From JABHVE01 sp047517625 (lineage in GTDB: Bacteria > Pseudomonadota > Alphaproteobacteria > UBA2966 > CAIVPW01), in the NCBI GenBank assembly GCA_047517625.1, contig JAKZSO010000185.1:1-5324 (forward strand): DNA of 5,324 nt, read 5' to 3'. The notes under the pieces are model-generated. The model was not told where the DNA came from. It saw only the letters and a program-made list of their open reading frames with translations, and made no database searches. Positions within the stretch are counted from its first letter, which is position 1. Each line of letters starts with the position of its first letter. Shown here piece after piece: positions 1 to 5,005 of this stretch. The translations under genes were made by a program, and so were the position numbers.

Positions 1-138
1 ACATCATCGAGCGCATGTTTTGCCGCCTCAAGGACTGGCGCCGTATAGCCACCCGCTTCGACCGCAACATCACAAACTTCATCGCCGCAATCGCCCTTGC
101 CGCCGCCGTCATCTGGTGGCTGTAATGAGTCCGGACCC
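1..138 (+). mobile_element. Right end of an IS5-family insertion sequence
   Basis: The transposase stop at 123-125 is followed only 13 nt later by what I take as the right terminus, GAGTCCGGACCC at 127-138, which contains the perfect 8-bp palindrome GTCCGGAC (129-136). The boundary is placed at about 138/139 for two reasons. The leftward reading frame still encodes the conserved G-A-D-L stretch up to 139-141 and loses resemblance to its family beyond that. The bases TAA at 139-141 also fit the short TA/TNA target duplications known for this IS group. A weaker echo of the terminus, AGTCCGCACC, lies at 141-150. It is part of the interrupted gene, so it is probably chance or insertion-site preference. 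The left end is outside the window, so the terminal inverted repeat could not be paired. The exact base of the boundary is an inference. Confidence 0.7.
3..125 (+). CDS. IS5-family transposase, C-terminal end (cut by window edge)
   Basis: This is the last 40 codons of a DDE transposase, read in the frame whose first full codon is at 3 and ending at TAA 123-125. The peptide carries the pattern IIERMFCRLKDWRRIATRF, followed by a hydrophobic tail ending IWWL. That pattern is the conserved C-terminal part of IS5-family transposases (IS427-type second reading frame): the E of the DDE triad sits in an ERxFxRLKxWRRIATRxD context. The catalytic E is probably E3 of the visible peptide. The protein would cut and rejoin the ends of its own element. 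Only the left window edge truncates it here, so whether the full transposase is intact, or made by frameshifting as in many IS427 elements, cannot be seen. The overlap with the end of the leftward gene at 109-612 arises from the insertion. Family assignment is firm, subgroup less so. Confidence 0.88.
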   Translation: MIERMFCRLKDWRRIATRFDRNITNFIAAIALAAAVIWWL

Positions 139-612
139 TAAGTCCGCACCGATCAGACCGGCATTGGTCCTTGATCTCTCGCGAATACGATCTTCCAAAA
201 CCTGGGTAGCCTGATTGATGGGGCGGTCAAATTTGTCCGGTGTGGACAAAAGGTCTGAGCAGCGAGATCGCAACTCGTCATCGCGGATCGAATTAAAGAG
301 CGTCCCAATCTCCATGACTTCGCTTGACTCACTTAGGACTGCTTCAACGTGAGCGATCAGTTGCAAGAGCTTGCTACTAAAATGTTCGACCCAAATGCCG
401 CCGGGGGACAAACCCTCGACTCGAACCGTTGTACTGGGGGGCAGCTCAAAAAACGCCAAATCTTCGCTGAGAGAAGCTTGAACAATGGCGAGCAAGGCGC
501 CGTAATCTTCTGCGTAATGCTCTTGAACCACTCTCTCACCGTCTGGGATGGATGTCCGCATTGCCTTGAGTCTTGCGAGAACCGATTTCAAATTCGTTCG
601 ATCAACTGACAT
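109..612 (-). pseudogene. TIGR02391-like (Ymh/abortive-infection-associated) protein gene, 3' end lost to an IS insertion
   Basis: From ATG 612-610 the frame encodes 167 residues, of which about the first 158 look native. Residues about 112-158 (ELRSRCSDLL, then FDRPINQATQVLEDRIRE, then LIGADL) match the start of the TIGR02391 domain, which has a cysteine/leucine helix, a D/A-rich helix with vLExRIR, and then a TGxxL turn. The usual continuation ending in a conserved RNP-x-x-H motif is missing. The last nine residues (GSGLITATR) come from the IS terminus, with TGA at 111-109 inside the transposase gene. Residues 1-110 form a mostly helical N-terminal region with no motif I know. TIGR02391 proteins are mostly uncharacterised but are often found in mobile or defence contexts, so any role here is inference. 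The frame stays open upstream to an ATG at 783. I chose 612 because protein-like composition begins there and a GGGG stretch lies about 10 nt upstream. The local DNA is GC-poor compared with the core genes. The product is probably non-functional. Confidence 0.7.
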
Positions 613-650
613 TCGGCTGTGCCCCAATTTCGGTTTAGAAATGTAGTTGC

Positions 651-656
651 AGTATA
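651..656 (-). promoter_or_regulatory. Possible -10 box for the leftward TIGR02391-like gene
   Basis: Read leftward, these bases are TATACT, five of six matches to the sigma-70 -10 consensus, about 39 nt before the chosen ATG at 612. No convincing -35 hexamer is found 16-18 nt further upstream (the area is T-rich, ATTTTTT), so this is a weak candidate. It supports the start at 612 over the open-frame ATG at 783, which lies upstream of it. Confidence 0.25.
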
Positions 657-676
657 GGCAACCTCCGCAACAAAAA

Positions 677-841
677 ATGGAAGAGATTCTGGCTGAACTA
701 CCGGAATCTAACGAAAAGCCGTTCCAAACTAACTTCGGTGAGGGAAGCGGCGCTTTTGGCCACCCCATAGCAATTCGCGCCAAAAATCCCTACATGGGGC
801 ACAACCGCCCATGCCAGAGGGCGGGAGGTCCCAGGGAGTGA
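677..841 (+). CDS. Doubtful 54-residue open frame ending 3 nt before the ycjX start
   Basis: An ATG at 677 opens 54 codons, with TGA at 839-841. The peptide has an acidic start (MEEILAELPE), a Gly/Phe-containing middle (GEGSGAFGHP) and a basic C-terminus. I recognise no family. Against it: there is no ribosome binding site before 677 (the upstream bases are A-rich), and the last part overlaps the hairpin and the ycjX Shine-Dalgarno. For it: the frame ends just before the ycjX TTG with a 3-nt gap, a spacing seen in translationally coupled genes. It may also be the tail of an older gene lost at the island boundary. Most likely not a functional gene. Confidence 0.15.
   Translation: MEEILAELPESNEKPFQTNFGEGSGAFGHPIAIRAKNPYMGHNRPCQRAGGPRE
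805..824 (+). other. GC hairpin just upstream of the ycjX ribosome binding site
   Basis: CCGCCC at 805-810 can pair with GGGCGG at 819-824 around an 8-nt loop, giving six G-C pairs. It ends 8 nt before the AGGGAG Shine-Dalgarno. There is no T-run after it, so it is not an intrinsic terminator. If it lies in the leader RNA it could affect initiation, but in DNA this GC-rich it may be chance. Confidence 0.3.
833..838 (+). promoter_or_regulatory. Shine-Dalgarno that fixes the TTG start of ycjX
   Basis: AGGGAG lies 6 nt before TTG 845-847, a good match to the 16S anti-Shine-Dalgarno at good spacing. The next possible ATG (875-877) has only AAGGG almost touching it, which is too close. This supports the unusual TTG start. 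Confidence 0.6.
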
Positions 842-844
842 GCC

Positions 845-2260
845 TTGGCGTTGAACGAAACCGCGAGTAAGGGCATGAGCGGCGTAGCGCGGCGGTTCGC
901 GGACCGCAAGAACGTGCGGCTGGCGGTCACTGGGCTGTCGCGCAGCGGCAAGACCGTGTTTACCACCTCGTTCATCCATAACCTTCTCTCGGCCGGGCTG
1001 TGGCCCGAACGGCTGCCGTTTCTGAGTGCCGCCGCGCGCGGCGCCATCATTGCGGGGGAGGTCTTCCCAATGGCCCCCGGCAGCGCCGATACCCCCCGGT
1101 TTCCCTTCGAAGAGTCGCTTTCCGCGATCACCGGCGCCAACCCCAGCTGGCCCCAGGCAACGGATCGCCTCAGCGGCATCCGCCTGGCCATGCGCTATCG
1201 CACCCGACGCAAATTGGCCAGGGCCCGGGGCCGCAAGATCCAAATCCTCATCGTCGACCTGGTCGATTACCCGGGGGAATGGCTGCTGGATTTGCCTCTG
1301 GCGGCCAAATCGTTCGCGGAATGGTCGGCCGAAACCTTGTCGCTGACGCAAAACCAGCCTCGGGCGGAGCTGGCAAAACCCTGGCTGGCCCACATGGCCA
1401 AAATGGATGCCCCGGGCCGGGCCAAAGACGCGGACTTGGAGAAATCCGCCGAACTATACAAAGCCTACTTGCAAGCTTGCCGGGCCCCGGAAGTGGGGAT
1501 GGTGTTGGTCCAGCCCGCGCGCTTCGTGCGCCCCGGCGACCTGGACCCGGATGCCCCGATTTTGGAGTTCTGCCCCTTGGAACCTCTGCCAGCCAAGGCC
1601 CCAGACGGGTCGCTCTACCAAACCATGGAAGACCGCTACAACGCCTACCGCGACCAAATCGTGCGGCCGTTTTATCGCGAGCACTTCCGTGGCTTCGACG
1701 AACAAATCGTATTGGTGGACGTGCTTAGCGCGCTCAAAATGGGCAAAGCAGCGTTCGACGACGCCCAGGCCGCCATCGGCGCCATTCTGCAAAGTTTCGA
1801 TTACGGCAAATCCGGGCTGCTCAGCTGGCTGACCGGGGTGCGCATCTCCAAGGTCTTGTTCGCCGCCACCAAGTCCGACCACGTGTCGTCGAACCAGCAC
1901 CACAATCTGAAACGGCTGTTGGAGGAAATGGTGGCCCGGGAAGCCAACCGCATCCGCTTTCGCGGGGTGGACACCGCGGCCGTTGCCCTGTCCGCCGTGC
2001 GCTGCACCGAAGATGTGCTGGGTGAGGTCCAGGGCCAGACCCTGAGCATGGTGCGGGGCTTGCCCGCCGGCCGCGACGAGGAAACGGCATTGTTTCCCGG
2101 CGAAATCCCGGCGCATTTTCCGACGGATCAGGATTGGCGGGACGGGCGCTTCAAGTTCTTGGACTTTTTGCCCGCGCGGATCACGGGATCGGCCCGGGGC
2201 TTGCCGCACATTGGCATGGACGAAGCCATGCAATATCTGATTGGCAAGCGGCTAAGATAG
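845..2260 (+). CDS. ycjX: YcjX-type P-loop GTPase (YcjX/DUF463 family)
   Basis: A 471-residue protein, close to the usual length of about 465 for this family. Visible nucleotide-binding elements are: P-loop GLSRSGKT at residues 30-37, preceded by the RLAVT strand; a Walker B/G3-like segment ending VDLVDYPGEW at about 137-146; a G4-like TKSD at 342-345 after the strand VLFAA; and a G5-like SAV at 383-385. The insert of about 190 residues between G3 and G4 is helical and is typical of YcjX. No signal peptide or membrane segment is seen, so the protein should be cytosolic or bound to the membrane through a partner. The start is TTG 845, chosen for its Shine-Dalgarno; ATG 875 would shorten it by 10 residues and keep all motifs. 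It stands first in a likely operon with the DUF697 gene 18 nt downstream. In enterobacteria ycjX and ycjF lie beside the psp genes and are linked to envelope and heat stress. Its exact role is unknown. Confidence 0.93.
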   Translation: MALNETASKGMSGVARRFADRKNVRLAVTGLSRSGKTVFTTSFIHNLLSAGLWPERLPFLSAAARGAIIAGEVFPMAPGSADTPRFPFEESLSAITGANPSWPQATDRLSGIRLAMRYRTRRKLARARGRKIQILIVDLVDYPGEWLLDLPLAAKSFAEWSAETLSLTQNQPRAELAKPWLAHMAKMDAPGRAKDADLEKSAELYKAYLQACRAPEVGMVLVQPARFVRPGDLDPDAPILEFCPLEPLPAKAPDGSLYQTMEDRYNAYRDQIVRPFYREHFRGFDEQIVLVDVLSALKMGKAAFDDAQAAIGAILQSFDYGKSGLLSWLTGVRISKVLFAATKSDHVSSNQHHNLKRLLEEMVAREANRIRFRGVDTAAVALSAVRCTEDVLGEVQGQTLSMVRGLPAGRDEETALFPGEIPAHFPTDQDWRDGRFKFLDFLPARITGSARGLPHIGMDEAMQYLIGKRLR

Positions 2261-2278
2261 GGGGAGCGGGGGAACACC

Positions 2279-3316
2279 ATGGCCGAACCAATTGAACTGG
2301 ACCCGAAACGAGTGAAAATTGCCGTGGCCGAGGCGGAGCCGGCGGCCAATGGGCCGAGGCCCGAAGAGCTCTCAGCCGACGCTGTCCGCGCCAACCCGGT
2401 CGCCGTGGTGCCTCCGGTCCAACCCATCAAGCCAAAGCGCCGATTGCTGCGCCGAACTTTTTGGTGGAGTCTGGGACTTTTCGCCGGTGGCGCCATCGTC
2501 TGGGACACCTGGGGATTCGTTTCCCGGGCGTTCTCGGAAAGTCTGGCCCTTGGTTCGGCGTTTAGCGCCGTGCTGGGTGTGGCCGTACTTTCCGGCGTCG
2601 CCTTAATTTCTCGTGAAATCAGTACTTTCGGGCGCGAAATGCGTAAACTACGTGAAGTGTCCACCTTCACCGAACGGGCCACTCAATTGCGCGTCCAAGG
2701 GGGCCACGGTGAGGGCTTAAGATTTGCGAGTAGAGTGATCGATGGGTACGCGGAACGACAGGACATGAAGGCGCGGTTGGCGGCGTTTCGCGGCGCGGTG
2801 ACCTCGGCCCATACCGATGTCCAGGTGTTGGACATTTTAGCCGACACGGTGATCCGGCCGTTGGATGCCCAGGCCTATCCCATTGTCGCCCGGGCCTCGC
2901 GGGATACCGCGGTGGGTGTGGCCCTGAGTCCGTTTGGCTTGCTCGACGCCGGTCTGGTGATCTGGCGCACGCTCCGCATGGTCCGGGATGTGGCGGGCGT
3001 GTACGGCTTCCGCCCGGGATTTTTCGCACGCATCTCGTTGGTCAAGCGCATCCTGGCCGCCGCGGCGACCGCGGGCGTTGGCGATTTCGCCGCGGACATC
3101 TTGGTGGCCCATGTGGGGGTCCGGGTCGGCGGCTTGCTCTCGGCCAAAGCGGGGGAGGGGGTGCTCACCGGCATGCGCACCGCGCGCTTAGGACTGGTGG
3201 CCATGGCCGCTTGCCGGCCGCTGCCGTTTGCCGAGGAAGACAGGGCGTCCATTTCGCGCCTCAGCCGCGAGATCCTGAAATCCAAGGACAGCCCGGCGAA
3301 GACTGACGCCAACTGA
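2279..3316 (+). CDS. ycjF: DUF697 / YcjF-like inner-membrane protein
   Basis: A 345-residue protein (E. coli YcjF is about 353). Residues 1-55 are Pro/Ala/Glu-rich and probably disordered, ending in a basic patch KPKRRLLRR (51-59). Two hydrophobic helices follow at about 61-80 and 92-111. A charged helical stretch, with EISTFGREMRKLRE at 113-126, comes next. The C-terminal DUF697 domain spans about 195-315 with the family hallmarks ALSPFGLLDAGLVIWR (215-230), MVRDVAGVYGFRPG (234-247) and RPLPF (313-317). Following the positive-inside pattern, the N-terminus and the C-terminal domain are probably both cytoplasmic. It lies 18 nt after ycjX with GGGGAG and GGGGGA upstream of the ATG, so the two are almost certainly cotranscribed and probably act together. 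The molecular function of YcjF proteins is not established. The last codons and stop sit in a 10-bp tandem duplication, so the C-terminus (TDAN) may be newly altered. Confidence 0.9.
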   Translation: MAEPIELDPKRVKIAVAEAEPAANGPRPEELSADAVRANPVAVVPPVQPIKPKRRLLRRTFWWSLGLFAGGAIVWDTWGFVSRAFSESLALGSAFSAVLGVAVLSGVALISREISTFGREMRKLREVSTFTERATQLRVQGGHGEGLRFASRVIDGYAERQDMKARLAAFRGAVTSAHTDVQVLDILADTVIRPLDAQAYPIVARASRDTAVGVALSPFGLLDAGLVIWRTLRMVRDVAGVYGFRPGFFARISLVKRILAAAATAGVGDFAADILVAHVGVRVGGLLSAKAGEGVLTGMRTARLGLVAMAACRPLPFAEEDRASISRLSREILKSKDSPAKTDAN

Positions 3317-3321
3317 CGCCA
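3302..3321 (+). repeat. Perfect 10-bp tandem duplication at the DUF697/nnr junction
   Basis: ACTGACGCCA occurs twice head to tail (3302-3311 and 3312-3321). It covers the last four codons and stop of the DUF697 gene (TGA 3314-3316) and part of the spacer to nnr. Deleting one copy in silico makes the upstream frame end TDAKK, with TGA at 3327-3329 overlapping the nnr ATG (3326-3328) as ATGA. The duplication therefore seems to have separated two genes that once overlapped by 4 nt. Confidence 0.9.
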
Positions 3322-3325
3322 AAAA

Positions 3326-4804
3326 ATGAACTATGGCGAAAATAAGGCTAGGTTAGGCACGGATTTTTCGCCCACCCACCCTGTGCCGGCTGTGCCAAAT
3401 TCTGAAATTCTATCCGTCGCCGAGCACTACGAAGCCGACGGCCTGTCGGAAGCGGCGGTTGTGTCGGGCGATGCTTTGATGGCCGCGGCGGGGGCGGCGA
3501 TCGCCCGGGAAATCCAACAGCGCTGGACGCCACGCAAGACCGTGGTGCTGTGCGGTCCGGGCAACAACGGCGGCGATGGGGTGGTCGCGGCGGCGCGCCT
3601 CGGTGAAGCTGGCTGGCATGTCACTCCGGTCTCGTTCGGCGATCTGGCTCCCAGTGTGCTGGATGGCGCGGAGCTGGTGGTCGACGCCCTGTTCGGCGCG
3701 GGGCTGGGGCGGCCCATCGAAGGCGATGCCAAGACAATATTGGCGGCGTTGGACCCCAAGGTGCCGGTGGTGGCGGTGGATGTGCCCGGCGGTTTGGACG
3801 GGGACACCGGCGCCGCGATCGGCCTCGTGCCCCACGCGGCCCTGACGGTGACATTCGTGCGCAAGAAGCCGGGGCACGTGCTGTACCCGGGCCGGGCCCT
3901 GTGCGGCGAGGTGGTGGTGGCGGACATCGGCACCCCCAACGGTGTGGTGGAACAGCTCGCGCCCCAGACTTTCGAGAATGGCCCTGGCTTGTGGGGCGCC
4001 GGGTTCCCCTGGCCAAGGCCCGAGGATCACAAATACAGGCGCGGCCATGCGGTGGTCGTCGGCGGCGGTCACACCCAGACTGGCGCGGCCCGCATGGCGG
4101 CCATGGCGGCCCTGAGAGTTGGCGCGGGGCTGGTGACATTGGCCGGCCCGACCCGATCGCTGGCCTTGTTCGCCGCCTCATCCCCAGCCTTCATCACCGA
4201 GGCTTTCAAGGGTGGACACGAGCTTGAAAAGATTTTGACTGCACGGCGGCGCAACGCGGTGTTGGTCGGCCCCGCCAATGGCGTCACCACCCAAACCAGG
4301 GAAAACGCCGTGGCCGCCCTGGGGTCCGGCGCTAGCTGCGTGATCGACGCCGATGCTCTGGCGGTATTCCAAGACGACCCGGCGGCCCTGTTCGATGCCA
4401 TCACAGGGGCCTGTGTGCTGACCCCGCATGATGGCGAGTTCGCCCGGCTGTTGCCCGCCCACGCGGAGTTGCCGGGGCGCTTGGAACGGGCCCGCGCGGC
4501 GGCCCGGGGCAGTGGCGCGGTGGTGGTCTTGAAGGGCCCGGATACCGTCATCGCCGCCCCCAACGGCCGCGCCGCGATTAACGCCAACGCCCCGGCCACT
4601 TTGGCCACGGCCGGATCGGGCGATGTGCTGGCCGGGTTCATCGTCGGCTTGCTGGCCCAGGGCATGGACCCGTTCTTTGCGGCCTGCGCCTCGGTCTGGC
4701 TGCACGGCGAAGCGGCAGCCACTTTCGGCCCTGGATTGATCGCCACGGACCTGGCCGAAACCCTGCCAGCTGTTCTGGCGGACTTGAAGCTTGCGCCAGG
4801 CTAA
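3326..4804 (+). CDS. nnr: Bifunctional NAD(P)H-hydrate epimerase / ADP-dependent NAD(P)HX dehydratase
   Basis: A 492-residue two-domain cytosolic repair enzyme. It interconverts the R and S forms of damaged NAD(P)H hydrates and dehydrates the S form back to NAD(P)H using ADP. The N-terminal epimerase domain (YjeF_N, about 25-215) shows GPGNNGGDG at 77-85, VDALFGAGLGRP at 119-130 and VDVPGGLDGDTG at 151-162. The C-terminal ribokinase-like dehydratase domain (about 225-488) shows HKYRRGHAVVVGG (235-247), TGAARMAAMAALRVGAGLVTLA (starting at 252), DADAL (341-345), LTPHDGEFARLL (365-376), LKGPDTVIAAPNG (402-414) and the catalytic-loop motif ATAGSGDVLAG (427-437). Two usually conserved spots differ: PSG is PGG at 154-156, and GPGxG is GPANG at 315-319. 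No Shine-Dalgarno precedes ATG 3326. The family normally starts close to NSEIL (residues 25-29), so GTG 3383 or GTG 3392 are alternative starts, though they also lack a clear Shine-Dalgarno. The spacer to the DUF697 gene is only 9 nt, so cotranscription and coupling are likely. Confidence 0.95.
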   Translation: MNYGENKARLGTDFSPTHPVPAVPNSEILSVAEHYEADGLSEAAVVSGDALMAAAGAAIAREIQQRWTPRKTVVLCGPGNNGGDGVVAAARLGEAGWHVTPVSFGDLAPSVLDGAELVVDALFGAGLGRPIEGDAKTILAALDPKVPVVAVDVPGGLDGDTGAAIGLVPHAALTVTFVRKKPGHVLYPGRALCGEVVVADIGTPNGVVEQLAPQTFENGPGLWGAGFPWPRPEDHKYRRGHAVVVGGGHTQTGAARMAAMAALRVGAGLVTLAGPTRSLALFAASSPAFITEAFKGGHELEKILTARRRNAVLVGPANGVTTQTRENAVAALGSGASCVIDADALAVFQDDPAALFDAITGACVLTPHDGEFARLLPAHAELPGRLERARAAARGSGAVVVLKGPDTVIAAPNGRAAINANAPATLATAGSGDVLAGFIVGLLAQGMDPFFAACASVWLHGEAAATFGPGLIATDLAETLPAVLADLKLAPG

Positions 4805-4834
4805 TGGGATGCCTGTGGCCGAACCATTTTCATC

Positions 4835-4840
4835 TATGAT
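4835..4840 (+). promoter_or_regulatory. Probable -10 box of the tRNA-Leu promoter
   Basis: TATGAT matches five of six bases of the sigma-70 -10 consensus and lies about 18 nt before the tRNA 5' end, allowing a short leader. The bases 16-18 nt upstream (around 4811-4818, GCCTGTGG) are a poor -35. The G/C-rich stretch after it is what is often seen at stable-RNA promoters under stringent control. No terminator for the upstream operon is visible between 4805 and 4857. Confidence 0.4.
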
Positions 4841-4857
4841 ATGAGACCGGCTCCGGG

Positions 4858-4942
4858 GCGGCTGTGGTGGAATTGGTAGACACGCATGCCTTAGGAGCAT
4901 GTGCCTTCGGGCTTGGGGGTTCGAGTCCCTCCAGCCGCACCA
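4858..4942 (+). tRNA. tRNA-Leu, anticodon UAG
   Basis: A complete 85-nt class II tRNA read by hand. The acceptor stem GCGGCTG (4858-4864) pairs fully with CAGCCGC (4932-4938), followed by discriminator A and an encoded CCA (4940-4942). The D arm contains GGAATTGGTAGAC. The anticodon stem CATGC/GCATG encloses the 7-nt loop CTTAGGA (4890-4896), with anticodon TAG at 4892-4894. The long variable arm has GCC-TTCG-GGC. The T arm is GGGGG-TTCGAGT-CCCTC with one G-U pair. It decodes CUA and probably other CUN leucine codons. It sits between nnr and tig, in the same orientation as both, with no terminator visible on its 3' side before tig. Confidence 0.97.
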
Positions 4943-5005
4943 GACCCGAAGACCCGGACCGATCGAGATGCGACTAACCGAACTAAGCCAAAAGAGTGGA
5001 ATGGG

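Larger units (their letters stand above)
613..844. other. Divergent intergenic stretch between the TIGR02391-like gene and ycjX
   Basis: These 232 nt separate the leftward truncated gene from the rightward ycjX operon, so promoters for both should lie here. G+C is about 45% across 601-720 and rises towards ycjX, so the boundary between acquired and core DNA probably falls at roughly 720-800. I see no strong sigma-70 promoter for the rightward operon, no terminator, no tRNA and no recognisable repeat. A 54-codon open frame and a small hairpin, listed separately, are the only structures seen. Confidence 0.5.

Noticed and set aside
128..150. Near-repeat AGTCCGGACC / AGTCCGCACC at the IS edge, looking like a direct repeat of the insertion
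   Set aside because: The second copy encodes the conserved G-A-D-L part of the interrupted gene, and IS5-family target duplications are much shorter, so it is not a target duplication.
613..783. In-frame 57-residue N-terminal extension of the leftward TIGR02391-like gene, starting at ATG 783, with several cysteines
   Set aside because: The composition is not protein-like compared with the part after 612, a possible -10 box (651-656) lies inside it, and there is no family resemblance; 612 is the better start.
698..1393. Long open frame on the minus strand, 231 codons, opposite the start of ycjX
   Set aside because: It is antisense to a clearly conserved YcjX protein, and long antisense frames are expected in such GC-rich coding DNA. 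No recognisable domain.
4943..4960. Short repeat GACCCGAA / GACCCGGA after the tRNA, considered as a terminator or attachment site
   Set aside because: It is a direct, imperfect repeat with no hairpin or T-run, and it does not duplicate the tRNA 3' end.
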